Below, one piece after another: positions 33,883-42,866 of a stretch of DNA of 53,523 nt (its first letter is position 1; each line of letters opens with the position of its first letter). This DNA is from Methylobacterium symbioticum. GTDB taxonomy: Bacteria > Pseudomonadota > Alphaproteobacteria > Rhizobiales > Beijerinckiaceae. The stretch lies in assembly GCF_902141845.1 (NCBI RefSeq), contig NZ_CABFPH010000033.1, positions 1 to 53,523 on the forward strand, read 5' to 3'. Below the pieces are notes generated by a model. That model was not told the DNA's origin and did not search any database. It saw only the letters and a program-made list of their open reading frames with translations. The position numbers and the translations under genes were made by a program.

Positions 33883-34389
33883 TCAATCCGCGGCGGCCTG
33901 CGCCGCGGCCTCGGCCCGGTGGCGCGCCTGGCGCCAGTCCGCAGGCTCCTCGAAGGTGCCCGCCCACAGGCCCCGCCGGGTCGCCCAGGCCCGGCGCTCC
34001 TGCGGCAGGTAGGCCTGGCTCTGGTGGCGGTTCGCCAGGGCGTGGCCGTGCGCGGCCATCCAGGCCGCGAGATCCTCGCCCCCGACGCGGCAGACCGCCG
34101 AGACGTGGCCCCTTGCATCGGTGCCCCGGGGCTCGCAGGTGACGTCGGCCGTGCCGATGCGCCCGCGCAGGGCCGTGGCCGCGGCCTGCCCGCAGCGATA
34201 GCTCGTGCCGCGCGCCGTCTCGCAGGTCTGTGCCGATTCCGGCGCGTCGATGCCGTGCAGATCGATCCGCTTGCCCGTCAGCTCGATCGTGTCGCCGTCG
34301 ATCACCGTGGCATGCCCCGTGATCGACTCGGCGGCGTGCGCCGGCAGGACGAGGGCGGCGAGGAGCAGAGCGGCGGTCGGGCGGGACAT
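33883..34389 (-). CDS. thermonuclease-family (SNase-like) exported protein
   Basis: A 168-residue protein with a cleavable signal peptide ('ALLLAALVLPAHAAE', residues 6-20) and an SNase fold: 'ATVIDGDTIELTG', 'RIDLHGIDAPESAQTC', 'YRCGQAAATALRG', 'CEPRGTDARGHVSAVC', 'DLAAWMAAHGHA'. The glutamate of 'DAPE' is present. The arginines expected eight residues before that glutamate and in 'DRYGR' are replaced by Asp and His, so nuclease activity is doubtful. The start ATG 34389 is set by the signal peptide. Confidence 0.82.
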   Translation of the reverse strand: MSRPTAALLLAALVLPAHAAESITGHATVIDGDTIELTGKRIDLHGIDAPESAQTCETARGTSYRCGQAAATALRGRIGTADVTCEPRGTDARGHVSAVCRVGGEDLAAWMAAHGHALANRHQSQAYLPQERRAWATRRGLWAGTFEEPADWRQARHRAEAAAQAAAD

Positions 34390-34633
34390 CGGGATCCGGG
34401 TCGGGTGTGATCGAGGTCGTCCGCGACGACACCACGGCTTTTTGGCGAAATCGCGCAGCTGCGGTGGAGGCGCCGGGCACGGCCCCGATCGGCGGACCGA
34501 ACCTGCGACATTTTGATCACGGGCCGCACGCGATCCGCGCCCGCGGCGTTGAGCCGGCACGGCCCTTGCCAGATCGGGGGCAAGATCAATCACGGACTGG
34601 AGGAAGCGCGCGCCGAACGACAGGGAATGCTGC

Positions 34634-34849
34634 ATGCTCTACGGGCTTTACTTCCTCACCTGCCTCGTCGCCAACCCAACTCATTGCGTCATGCGCGTGC
34701 ACCACTTCAACGAAGAGGTGCAGACCCCGATGCAGTGCATGACCGTGGCCCAGCCCCAGATGGCCGCGTGGCAGAACAGCCATGACCGCTGGCGGGTCGC
34801 GCGCTTCCGCTGCGGCAAGCCGCCGAAGGACGACGGCACCCGGATCTGA
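34634..34849 (+). CDS. conserved-looking small protein
   Basis: A 71-residue protein starting 'MLYGLYFLTCLVANPTHC' with four cysteines and ending in a basic segment ('RFRCGKPPKDDGTRI'). AGGGA lies 8 bases before the ATG. The hydrophobic N-terminus may be a short signal or anchor. I do not recognise a family. It lies upstream of the amidotransferase at 35024 and is divergent from the thermonuclease-like gene. Confidence 0.65.
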   Translation: MLYGLYFLTCLVANPTHCVMRVHHFNEEVQTPMQCMTVAQPQMAAWQNSHDRWRVARFRCGKPPKDDGTRI

Positions 34850-35023
34850 CTCGGTCCCGATCCCGCTTCCCGGCATCTCCGGCGCCGTCTTGCCCGCGCC
34901 ATAGCTTGAGCTGCGCGCCTGGAGCATGGCTCGGGTGCTGTCTCCGCGCCATTGGGAACGTCGGGGCCGTGCCGCCAGTTCTGCCGCTCGGGCTCGTCGC
35001 GAGCGGAGAGGCGGTCGGCTGCC

Positions 35024-36793
35024 ATGTGCGGAATTGCCGGAGAGATCAGGTTCGACGGGACGGCCGATCCGGACGCGGTGCGCGCGATGACGGGGTGCCT
35101 CGCGCCCCGCGGGCCGGACGCCTCCGGCCTCTATCAGCAGGGCCGCATCGCCTTCGGCCACCGCCGGCTCAAGATCATCGATCTCTCGGAGGCCGGCCAG
35201 CAGCCGATGGTCGATCCCGAGCTCGGCCTCGCGGTCGTCTTCAACGGCTGCATCTACAACTACCCCGCTCTACGCGAGGAGCTTGCGGCCAAGGGCTACC
35301 GCTTCTTCTCGACCAGCGACACCGAGGTCATCCTCAAGGCCTATCATGCCTGGGGGCCGTCCTGCGTCGACCGCTTCCTCGGCATGTTCGCCTTCGCGAT
35401 CCACGAGCGTGACAGCGGCCGCGTCGTGCTCGGGCGCGACCGGCTCGGCATCAAGCCGCTCTACCTCGCCGAGACGGCGGGCGCCCTGCGCTTCGCCTCC
35501 TCGCTGCCGGCGCTGCTCGCTGCGGGCGGGGTCGACACCGCGATCGATCCGGCGGGCCTGCACAACTACATGAGCTTGCACGCGGTGGTGCCCGCTCCGA
35601 ACACCATCCTCAAGGGCGTGAAGAAGCTGCCGCCCGCCACCCTGCTCACAGTGGAGCCGGACGGGACGCGGCGGCAGCAGACCTACTGGACCCTGGAGGT
35701 CGGCCCGCGGGCGGAGGACGCGAACCTCACCGAGGGCGATTGGCGCGCCCGCGTGCTCGACATGCTGGGGCTCGCGGTCGAGCGGCGCCAGATCGCCGAC
35801 GTGCCGACCGGTGTTCTCCTCTCGGGCGGCCTCGACAGCTCGCTCCTCGTGGCGCTGCTCGCCCGCAAGGGCCAGACCGGTCTGAAGACCTTCGCCGTCG
35901 GCTTCGACGCGGTGAACGGCGTCGAGGGGGACGAGTTCCGGTATTCCGACCTCGTCGCCGAGACCTTCGGCACCGACCACGTCAAGATCGCGGTCGACGC
36001 CTCGCGCACACTCGAGGCGTTGCCGCTCGCGATCCGGGCGATGTCCGAGCCGCAGATGAGCCACGACGCGGTCGCCTTCCTGCTCCTGTCGCAGGAGGTG
36101 TCCAAGCATGTGAAGGTGGTGCAGAGCGGCCAGGGCGCCGACGAGATTTTCGGCGGCTACCACTGGTACCCCAAGATGGTGGGGTCGACCGACCCGGTCG
36201 CGGACTACGCCCGGGTCTATTTCGACCGCGACCATGCCGAGATGTCCGAGACCCTGGCCCCGGCCTGGCTCGGCCCGGATCACAGCCGCGCCTTCGTGGC
36301 GGCCTTCCTCGGCGGCCTCGCGGCGCAGGACCCCGTCGATCAGGTGCTGCAGCTCGATACGCAGGTCATGCTGGTGGACGACCCCGTCAAGCGGGTCGAC
36401 AACATGACCATGGCCTGCGGGCTCGAGGCGCGCGTGCCCTTCCTCGACCACGAACTGGTGGAGCTTGCCGCCCGCGTGCCCGCCGCGCTGAAGGTCAAGG
36501 ACGGCGGCAAGTTCATCCTCAAGGAGGCCGCCCGCGCCGTCCTGCCCGCCGCGGTGATCGACCGGCCGAAGGGCTATTTTCCCGTCCCGGCCTTGAAGCA
36601 CATCCGCGGGCCCTACATGGATTTCGTGCGCGGGGTGCTCGACAGCCCCGCGGCACGGGAGCGTGGCCTGTTCAGCCGCCCCTATATCGACCGCCTGCTC
36701 GCCGATCCCGACGGGACGCTGACGCCCAAGGGACATTCGAAGCTCTGGCAGGTGGCCCTCCTGGAAGCCTGGCTGCAGGCGCAGGGGATCTAG
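35024..36793 (+). CDS. N-acetylglutaminylglutamine amidotransferase
   Basis: A 589-residue asparagine-synthase-type enzyme whose length and wording match the amidotransferase that makes the osmolyte N-acetylglutaminylglutamine amide. Cys2 is in 'MCGIAGEIRFDG', the glutaminase domain has 'FNGCIYNYPALR', the PPi loop is 'LLSGGLDSSLLVALLA' near residue 264, and 'SGQGADEIFGGYHWYP' and 'GYFPVPALKHI' are typical of this subfamily. ATG 35024 is fixed by the required N-terminal cysteine. The GNAT/ligase partner that builds the dipeptide is not in the window. Confidence 0.88.
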   Translation: MCGIAGEIRFDGTADPDAVRAMTGCLAPRGPDASGLYQQGRIAFGHRRLKIIDLSEAGQQPMVDPELGLAVVFNGCIYNYPALREELAAKGYRFFSTSDTEVILKAYHAWGPSCVDRFLGMFAFAIHERDSGRVVLGRDRLGIKPLYLAETAGALRFASSLPALLAAGGVDTAIDPAGLHNYMSLHAVVPAPNTILKGVKKLPPATLLTVEPDGTRRQQTYWTLEVGPRAEDANLTEGDWRARVLDMLGLAVERRQIADVPTGVLLSGGLDSSLLVALLARKGQTGLKTFAVGFDAVNGVEGDEFRYSDLVAETFGTDHVKIAVDASRTLEALPLAIRAMSEPQMSHDAVAFLLLSQEVSKHVKVVQSGQGADEIFGGYHWYPKMVGSTDPVADYARVYFDRDHAEMSETLAPAWLGPDHSRAFVAAFLGGLAAQDPVDQVLQLDTQVMLVDDPVKRVDNMTMACGLEARVPFLDHELVELAARVPAALKVKDGGKFILKEAARAVLPAAVIDRPKGYFPVPALKHIRGPYMDFVRGVLDSPAARERGLFSRPYIDRLLADPDGTLTPKGHSKLWQVALLEAWLQAQGI

Positions 36794-36800
36794 AGCCTTT

Positions 36801-36822
36801 TCCGTGATCCTTGGATCACGGA
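36801..36822. terminator. strong palindromic hairpin after the amidotransferase
   Basis: TCCGTGATCC (36801-36810) and GGATCACGGA (36813-36822) are exact complements with two bases between them, starting 8 bases after the stop at 36793. There is no T run after it; TTT precedes it on the + strand. It may be a terminator or a member of a dispersed palindromic repeat family. Confidence 0.5.
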
Positions 36823-36947
36823 CGCGACACGAGGTCTCGGACGACCGCCCCGCAGCAAGGGTCCGCTCAAGGTGACGCGGAATCTCCACGATCCTCCGGG
36901 ATTGGCGGGGCGGCGCGAGTTTCCGAGAGCAACGGGAGGAGAGCCTC

Positions 36948-37799
36948 ATGTGCCGCTGGATCGCCTACCGGGGCCGCACGATACCGCTGGAGCGCTACGT
37001 CACGGAGCCGGCCCACTCGCTCGTCTCGCAGAGCATCCAGGCGCTGGAATCCACCGCCGCCACCAACGGCGACGGCTTCGGCCTCGGTTGGTACGGCGAG
37101 CATCCCGAGCCCGGCCGCTACCGCGAGGTCCAGCCGGCGTGGTCGGACGACAACCTGCGCTACCTGTGCCGCCACCTGCACTCGCACCTGTTCTTCGGCC
37201 ATGTCCGGGCGGCGACCGGCACGCCGATCACCCGGCCGAACTGCCATCCCTTCACCTGCGGTCCCTGGCTGTTCATGCACAACGGCTATGTCGGCGACTG
37301 GACGCGGCTGCGCCGCCGGATCGAGGCCCTGATCCCGGATGAGCTCTATCCGAGCCGCGGCGGCACCACGGATTCCGAGGCGCTGTTCCTGGCGATCCTC
37401 GGCGCCGGTCTGATGGGGCCGGCGGGGGAGGCCGGCGAGCCGCGCGACCCCGTCGCCGCGACCGTGCAGGTGCTCGCCACGATCACCGATCTCGTCGGCG
37501 GCAACGACGGCGGCCACCCCTTCCGCTTCACCGCGGCGCTGGCGGACGGGCGCGACCTCTACGCCTTCCGCTACGCGGCCAACGACGATGCCAACAGCAT
37601 GTATGTCCGCGAGGGCGAGGCCGGCGTGGTCATCGTCTCCGAGCCTCTCGACAAGGAGCACGCGACCTGGACGCCGGTGCCCGACAACAGCGTGGTGATC
37701 GCCCGCCGCGACGAGCCGGTCACCGTGGTCTCACTCAAGACCTACGGGCTCGACCGGCCGGCCCCCCTGCCCCGCATGCAGGTCCGCCTGCGCGCCTGA
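36948..37799 (+). CDS. class II glutamine amidotransferase (EgtC-like)
   Basis: A 283-residue stand-alone N-terminal-nucleophile hydrolase. Cys2 is in 'MCRWIAYRG', followed by 'NGDGFGLGWYG', 'FFGHVRAATGTP', 'NCHPFTCGPWLFMHNGYVG' and 'GGTTDSEALF'. There is no synthetase domain. The EgtC branch removes gamma-glutamyl groups in ergothioneine synthesis, but no other egt gene is nearby. Because it follows the NAGGN-type amidotransferase, it could act on glutamyl or glutaminyl peptides. GGGAGGAGAG lies upstream of the ATG. Confidence 0.85.
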   Translation: MCRWIAYRGRTIPLERYVTEPAHSLVSQSIQALESTAATNGDGFGLGWYGEHPEPGRYREVQPAWSDDNLRYLCRHLHSHLFFGHVRAATGTPITRPNCHPFTCGPWLFMHNGYVGDWTRLRRRIEALIPDELYPSRGGTTDSEALFLAILGAGLMGPAGEAGEPRDPVAATVQVLATITDLVGGNDGGHPFRFTAALADGRDLYAFRYAANDDANSMYVREGEAGVVIVSEPLDKEHATWTPVPDNSVVIARRDEPVTVVSLKTYGLDRPAPLPRMQVRLRA

Positions 37800-38069
37800 C
37801 GGCGCAGCGCTTGGTCTCCGGGGGATAGCAGCCGACTGGGCCGGGACTGATCCATGTCGTTTTCAGGATCGCCGCGCCGGAGTTCAGTCGTCACGATGCG
37901 CTGCTGCGCCGAAACGGTTGCCGCGGCAAGCACCCGAGATCGGCCCCGAAGGCAAGGGAGTGGCCTGCATTCCCGAACGAAGAGGTCTGCGCACGACTCT
38001 GGGGCTGCCCCCTTGATCGACGTCGAAGGAGGACAATGTCGGGGGCGCCGATAACCAACTGGATCACAG

Positions 38070-38528
38070 ATGGCAGAAGAAGCGCAGGGACAGAACCCCG
38101 AGATCATCGCGTATGCGGGTGACATCGTCGCGGCCTACGTATCGAACAATCCGGTGCCGGCCGCCGAGCTGCCGGCGCTGATCGCCAAGATCCACGCCGC
38201 CCTCGCCGCGCTCGCCGGAGCCGGCTCCGAGGCGTCCGAGCCCGAGATCGCGGTGGAGAAGCCGACCGCCGCACAGATCCGCAAGTCGATCTCCGACGAG
38301 GGGATCGTCAGCTTCATTGACGGCAAGCCCTACAAGACCCTGAAGCGGCACCTGACCAAGCACGGCCTGACGCCGCAGGCCTATCGCCAGCGCTACGGGT
38401 TGCCGGCGGATTACCCGATGGTGGCCCCGGGCTACGCGGCCCAGCGGTCGGCGCTCGCCAAGGAGATCGGCCTCGGCCGTCCCGGCGGTCAGGCCGAGCG
38501 GTCGGGCGGCAGGCGCGACGCCGCCTGA
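38070..38528 (+). CDS. MucR/Ros-family transcriptional regulator
   Basis: A 152-residue regulator. The N-terminal half is helical ('IIAYAGDIVAAYVSNNPV', a MucR oligomerisation region). The DNA-binding region is 'ISDEGIVSFIDGKPYKTLKR' followed by 'HLTKHGLTPQAYRQRYGLP' and 'DYPMVAPGYAAQRSALAKEIGLG'. The first zinc ligand cysteine, normally in 'VCLEDG', is Ser here, so the domain may fold without zinc. MucR-type proteins control exopolysaccharide and motility in related bacteria. About 270 bases of non-coding DNA precede it. Confidence 0.88.
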   Translation: MAEEAQGQNPEIIAYAGDIVAAYVSNNPVPAAELPALIAKIHAALAALAGAGSEASEPEIAVEKPTAAQIRKSISDEGIVSFIDGKPYKTLKRHLTKHGLTPQAYRQRYGLPADYPMVAPGYAAQRSALAKEIGLGRPGGQAERSGGRRDAA

Positions 38529-38535
38529 TCCGGCC

Positions 38536-38561
38536 TCGGCGCCCACCGCGCAGGGCGCCGA
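38536..38561 (+). terminator. hairpin terminator after the MucR-type gene
   Basis: TCGGCGCCC (38536-38544) and GGGCGCCGA (38553-38561) are exact 9-base complements with an 8-base loop, starting 7 bases after the stop. Only a weak pyrimidine-rich tail follows. Confidence 0.55.
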
Positions 38562-38712
38562 TCCTGTATTCATGATGGCATTCATTGCGTTGCCCTGACG
38601 AAGCGCGCGGCTTGTCCTGTGCTGCCCCAGATTTGGGCTGGACTGTGGCAATCGACACGCCTAACCCGTCGCGGAAGCGGGCTCGACCCGAGACGAATCG
38701 GGAGGGATTGCC

Positions 38713-38886
38713 ATGAACCGTCGTGAGACCTTCGCTCCGGCACGCGCCGAGGCGCGCAACTCTGGCGGCCGCAGCGAGGCCGCCCTCCTGTGGGCCGCGA
38801 TCCTCGCGGACCGTCGCGCCCGCGACGAGCCCGGCGCGCGCCTGCGCGCCCTGCTCCTCGCCCAGATCGACGACACCCGGCGCTGA
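38713..38886 (+). CDS. hypothetical 57-residue protein
   Basis: A short open frame with an excellent ribosome site (GGAGGG, 7-8 bases before ATG 38713), genome-typical codons and TGA at 38884-38886. The protein is rich in Arg and Ala, beginning 'MNRRETFAPARAEARNSGG' and ending 'LRALLLAQIDDTRR', and is probably helical. No family recognised. It converges on the SURF1 gene with 4 bases between the stops. Confidence 0.5.
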   Translation: MNRRETFAPARAEARNSGGRSEAALLWAAILADRRARDEPGARLRALLLAQIDDTRR

Positions 38887-38890
38887 TCTC

Positions 38891-39604
38891 TCAGGATCCG
38901 CGCCGCCGCCACGTGTCGATCGTCAGGTAGAGCGCGCCGCCCGCGACCATCAGGGCGAGGGCGTACCACGTGAGCGCGTAGGTCAGGTGGTCGTTGCGGA
39001 AGCGGATCACCGTCAGGCCGCTCACGGGGGCGTCGTCTCCCGAGCGCGCGGCATCGACGAAGTAGGGCGCCACGCCACCGGGCTCGGCCGCGAGGTCGCG
39101 CGCCTCCACGATCGCCGCCACGTCGCGCGAGTACCAGCGGTCCGCCGCCGCATCGTTGGCGCGCAGGAAGCCCCCGCCCGGCTCCGTCAGGCGCAGGAGG
39201 CCGGTGAGTGCGGTCTCGCCTGCGGGGGGCGGCGGAACCCGGCGCTCCGGCACGAAGCCGCGATTGACCAAGACCGTGAACCCTGCGCGCGTCCGCAGCG
39301 GGGTCAGCACCCAGAAGCCCCCGCCCCGCTCCGTCAAGGCCTGGACCAGGGTGTCGCGGCCGGCCAGATAGGTCCCGGTGAGCGCAAGGCGCCGGTAGGC
39401 GTCACGCTCGCCGATCTCCGGCCAGGCATCGGGGCCGGGCGGCATGGCGGGCTCGCCATGGGTATTGGCCTCGACGCGGGCGATGAGGTCGAGCTTCCAG
39501 GCCCGGCGATGGACCTGCCAAGTCCCGAGCCCGAGGAGCACGGCGACGAGGAGCACCGCCAGCGCGTCGATGACGAGGAGCCGGATGCGGCTGCGCCGGG
39601 TCAT
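38891..39604 (-). CDS. SURF1-family oxidase assembly protein
   Basis: A 237-residue membrane protein with one helix at each end ('LLVIDALAVLLVAVLLGLGTW' and 'LTYALTWYALALMVAGGALY') and the SURF1 signatures 'GTWQVHRRAWKLDLIARVEA', 'RRLALTGTYL' and 'VLVNRGFVP'. SURF1 helps insert heme into heme-copper oxidases. It lies about 195 bases behind cyoD on the same strand, so it is likely the Surf1 form dedicated to the quinol oxidase. Confidence 0.9.
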   Translation of the reverse strand: MTRRSRIRLLVIDALAVLLVAVLLGLGTWQVHRRAWKLDLIARVEANTHGEPAMPPGPDAWPEIGERDAYRRLALTGTYLAGRDTLVQALTERGGGFWVLTPLRTRAGFTVLVNRGFVPERRVPPPPAGETALTGLLRLTEPGGGFLRANDAAADRWYSRDVAAIVEARDLAAEPGGVAPYFVDAARSGDDAPVSGLTVIRFRNDHLTYALTWYALALMVAGGALYLTIDTWRRRGS

Positions 39605-39764
39605 CGCAGGACCGTCAGCATGGCCGGTTCCCCCGGGCGAGAGCGACGGGATCGATTGGGAGACGGGGCGAGGGTCGCGGCGAGACCGCGGAACCCATCC
39701 CCCCGAGCGGGAGCGCCGGACGGCGTAGGCCCGCAGGCCGGATCCGCCGGTTGTTGCCGCAATT

Positions 39765-39791
39765 CGTCCTCCCCCTCGACGGGGGAGGACG
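39765..39791. terminator. strong GC-rich hairpin between cyoD and SURF1
   Basis: CGTCCTCCCCC (39765-39775) and GGGGGAGGACG (39781-39791) are exact 11-base complements with a 5-base loop (TCGAC), starting 9 bases past the cyoD stop on the - strand. There is no T run, so it may attenuate the transcript or be a dispersed repeat rather than a full terminator. Confidence 0.5.
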
Positions 39792-39799
39792 CCTGGGCC

Positions 39800-40183
39800 T
39801 CAGGGGGCGTGGCGCATGTCGTGCGCCGACATGGGCATCATGTTGGTGTTCAGGTGGTGCATCACCCAGAGCGAGCCGGTCAGCGTGATCACCACGAGGG
39901 TCACCGTGAAGATCAGCGCCAGGATGGTCCAGCCACCCTCCGACTTCGTGTTCATGTGCAGGAAGTAGATCATGTGGACCACGATCTGCACCGCCGCGAA
40001 GGCCATGATCACGATGCCCGTCCAGAGCGCGCTCTCGATCGGGCGCGCCATCACCAGCCAGAACGGGATCGCGGTGAGGATCACCGAGAGCACGAAGCCG
40101 GTGACGTAGCCGCCGAGCGAGCCGTGGCTCGCGCCGTCGTGGTGTCCGTGCCCGTCGCCGTGGTGGGCCGTCTCGGCGCTCAT
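39800..40183 (-). CDS. cyoD: cytochrome o ubiquinol oxidase subunit IV
   Basis: A 127-residue protein with a His-rich N-terminus ('[15 protein letters not shown]') and three membrane helices ('[20 protein letters not shown]', '[20 protein letters not shown]', '[20 protein letters not shown]'). The layout and position after cyoC identify subunit IV, which stabilises the oxidase. ATG 40183 overlaps the cyoC stop (ATGA). Confidence 0.92.
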   Translation of the reverse strand: MSAETAHHGDGHGHHDGASHGSLGGYVTGFVLSVILTAIPFWLVMARPIESALWTGIVIMAFAAVQIVVHMIYFLHMNTKSEGGWTILALIFTVTLVVITLTGSLWVMHHLNTNMMPMSAHDMRHAP

Positions 40184-40803
40184 TGCAGGACTCCCATCAG
40201 GTAGACGAAGGTGAAGACGCCGATCCAGACCACGTCGAGGAAGTGCCAGAACATCGACAGGCACATCAGCCGGCGCTGGTTCTCCGGGATCAGCCCGCGC
40301 TGGCCCACCTGCACCATCAGCACCATCAGCCAGACGAGGCCGAGGGTGACGTGCAGACCGTGGGTGCCGACCAGCGTGAAGAACGAGGACAGGAAGGCGG
40401 AGCGCTGCGGCCCGGCGCCCTCGTGGATCAGATGGCTGAACTCGTAGAGCTCGATCCCGAGGAAGGCCGCGCCGAAGAGCCCGGTGATCGCCAGCCAGGC
40501 CTGCGTCGCCGCCTGCCGGCCCTTGTCCATCGCGATCATGGCGAAGCCATAGGTGATGGACGAGAACAGCAGCATCGCCGTGTTCAGCGCGACGAGCGGC
40601 AGGTCGAACAGATCCTTCGGCGACGGCCCGGCCGCATAGTTGCGCCCGAGAACGCCGTAGGTGGCGAACAGGACCGCGAAGATGAGGCAGTCGCTCATCA
40701 GGTAGATCCAGAACCCGAGCAGGGTGCTGGTCTCCGGATGATGCTCCTCCTCCAGATGGAAGACCGGCGCGGTGCCGGGGGGCGCGGTGTCCGTGTGCAT
40801 CAT
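40180..40803 (-). CDS. cyoC: cytochrome o ubiquinol oxidase subunit III
   Basis: A 207-residue subunit III with five membrane helices. Recognisable segments are '[20 protein letters not shown]', '[19 protein letters not shown]' and '[19 protein letters not shown]', ending '[20 protein letters not shown]'. The start is ATG-ATG at 40803. It is 5 bases downstream of cyoB and overlaps cyoD, indicating one operon. Confidence 0.93.
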   Translation of the reverse strand: MMHTDTAPPGTAPVFHLEEEHHPETSTLLGFWIYLMSDCLIFAVLFATYGVLGRNYAAGPSPKDLFDLPLVALNTAMLLFSSITYGFAMIAMDKGRQAATQAWLAITGLFGAAFLGIELYEFSHLIHEGAGPQRSAFLSSFFTLVGTHGLHVTLGLVWLMVLMVQVGQRGLIPENQRRLMCLSMFWHFLDVVWIGVFTFVYLMGVLQ

Positions 40804-40808
40804 CGAGG

Positions 40809-42827
40809 TCAGACCCGTCCCGCCAGCACGGCGGTGCGCTCGTTCTCGGCCCGGACGACCGCGTCGGCCGGGATGTAGAAGTCGCGGTTGTAGTTGAAGG
40901 TGTGCACGATCGAGACGATGAAGATCGCCGCGAAGGAGAGCGCCGCCAGCCACCAGATGTACCAGATCATGGCAAAGCCGAAGGCGACGCTCAGCCCGCC
41001 GAGGATCACACCCGTGCCGGTGTTCTTCGGCATGTGGATCGGCTTGAAGCCGCCGAGCGGGCGGGCGTAGCCGCGGTTCTTCATGTCGTACCAGGCGTCG
41101 AGGTCGTGCACGACCGGCGTGAAGGCGAAGTTGTAGTCCGGCGGCGGGGAGGAGGTGGACCATTCGAGGGTCCGGCCGCCCCACGGGTCGCCGGTGGTGT
41201 CGCGCAGAGCCTCGCGGTTGCGGATCGAGACGACGATCTGAACGAGCAGAGACAGGATTCCGCACAGGATCAGCACCGCGCCGCAGGCCGCGACGATGAA
41301 CCAGGGCTGCAGGGTGGGATCATCGAAGTGCTGGGTGCGGCGGGTGACGCCCATGAGCCCCAGCACGTAGAGCGGCATGAAGACGAGGTAGAAGCCGACG
41401 AGCCAGCACCAGAAGCTCATCTTGCCCCAGAACGGGTCGAGCTTGAAGCCGAACGCCTTGGGGAACCAGTAGTTCACGCCGGCGAACATGCCGAACAGAA
41501 CGCCGCCGATGATCACGTTGTGGAAGTGCGCGACCAGGAAGAGCGAGTTGTGCAGCACGAAGTCGGCCGGCGGGACGGCGAGCAGCACGCCGGTCATGCC
41601 GCCGATGACGAAGGTCACCATGAAGCCGACCGTCCAGAGCATGGGCAGCTCGAAGCGGATCCGGCCGCGATACATGGTGAACAGCCAGTTGAAGATCTTC
41701 GCACCCGTCGGGATCGAGATGATCATCGTCGTGATGCCGAAGAACGAGTTCACGTTGGCGCCCGAGCCCATCGTGAAGAAGTGGTGCAGCCAGACGAGAT
41801 AGGAGAGGATCGTGATGACGACGGTGGCGTAGACCATCGAGGCGTAGCCGAACAGGCGCTTGCCGCAATAGGTCGAGGTCACCTCGGAGAAGATCCCGAA
41901 GGCCGGCAGGATGAGGATGTAGACCTCCGGATGGCCCCAGATCCAGATGAGGTTGAAGTACATCATCGGATTGCCGCCGAGGTCGTTCGTGAAGAAGTGC
42001 GTGCCGACGTAGCGGTCGAGCGACAGCAGCACGAGGACGGCGGTCAGGATCGGGAAGGCGGCGACGATCAGCACGTTGGTGCAGAGCGAGGTCCAGACGA
42101 AGACTGGCAGCTTCATCATGGTCATGCCGGGCGCGCGCATCTTCACGATGGTGGCGACCAGGTTGATGCCCGAGAGCAGGGTGCCGACGCCGGCGATCTG
42201 CAGGCCCCAGATCCAGTAGTCGACCCCGACGCCGGGGCTCATATCCGCGCCCGAGAGCGGCGGGTAGCCGAGCCAGGTGGCGCGCGAGAACTCGCCCACG
42301 AACAGCGAGATCATGGTGATGACCGCGCCGGCCACCGTCATCCAGAAGCTGAAATTGTTCAGGAACGGAAACGAGACGTCGCGGGCGCCGATCTGCAGCG
42401 GGACGACGTAGTTCATCAGCCCCGTGACGAACGGCATCGCCACGAAGAAGATCATGATCACGCCGTGGGCGGTGAAGATCTGGTCGTAGTGATGCGGCGG
42501 CAGGTAGCCCTCGCTCGGCCCGAAGGCGACCGCCTTCTGGGTGATCATCATGATCGCGTCGGCGAAGCCGCGGAGCAGCATCACCAGCGCCAGGATGATG
42601 TACATGATGCCGATCTTCTTGTGATCGACGGAGGTCATCCAGTCCCGCCAGAGCGGGCCCCAGAACCGGAAATAGGTGATGGCCCCGAGCACCACGAGGC
42701 CGCCGAGCGCCACGACCGAGAAGGTCACGAGCAGGATCGGCTCATGGTAGGGGATGTCGGCCAGGCTGAGACGTCCGAAGACGAGTTTCTGCAGGTCGAG
42801 ATTCGTGAAGTCGAGGTTCGAGAACAT
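40809..42827 (-). CDS. cyoB: cytochrome o ubiquinol oxidase subunit I
   Basis: A 672-residue catalytic subunit that oxidises ubiquinol, reduces oxygen at the heme-CuB site and pumps protons. The metal ligands are visible: '[14 protein letters not shown]' (low-spin heme His), '[17 protein letters not shown]' (CuB His with the cross-linked Tyr), '[12 protein letters not shown]' (two CuB His) and '[13 protein letters not shown]' (heme ligands). About 15 membrane helices. ATG 42827 has GGAGAG 6-7 bases upstream. Confidence 0.95.
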   Translation of the reverse strand: MFSNLDFTNLDLQKLVFGRLSLADIPYHEPILLVTFSVVALGGLVVLGAITYFRFWGPLWRDWMTSVDHKKIGIMYIILALVMLLRGFADAIMMITQKAVAFGPSEGYLPPHHYDQIFTAHGVIMIFFVAMPFVTGLMNYVVPLQIGARDVSFPFLNNFSFWMTVAGAVITMISLFVGEFSRATWLGYPPLSGADMSPGVGVDYWIWGLQIAGVGTLLSGINLVATIVKMRAPGMTMMKLPVFVWTSLCTNVLIVAAFPILTAVLVLLSLDRYVGTHFFTNDLGGNPMMYFNLIWIWGHPEVYILILPAFGIFSEVTSTYCGKRLFGYASMVYATVVITILSYLVWLHHFFTMGSGANVNSFFGITTMIISIPTGAKIFNWLFTMYRGRIRFELPMLWTVGFMVTFVIGGMTGVLLAVPPADFVLHNSLFLVAHFHNVIIGGVLFGMFAGVNYWFPKAFGFKLDPFWGKMSFWCWLVGFYLVFMPLYVLGLMGVTRRTQHFDDPTLQPWFIVAACGAVLILCGILSLLVQIVVSIRNREALRDTTGDPWGGRTLEWSTSSPPPDYNFAFTPVVHDLDAWYDMKNRGYARPLGGFKPIHMPKNTGTGVILGGLSVAFGFAMIWYIWWLAALSFAAIFIVSIVHTFNYNRDFYIPADAVVRAENERTAVLAGRV

Positions 42828-42866
42828 GGATCGGCTCTCCGGCGATGCGTCGGCTGACCGCCGGCC

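Noticed and set aside
35024..36793. Housekeeping asparagine synthetase as the identity of this gene
   Set aside because: The length of 589 residues and the subfamily wording fit the NAGGN amidotransferase better.
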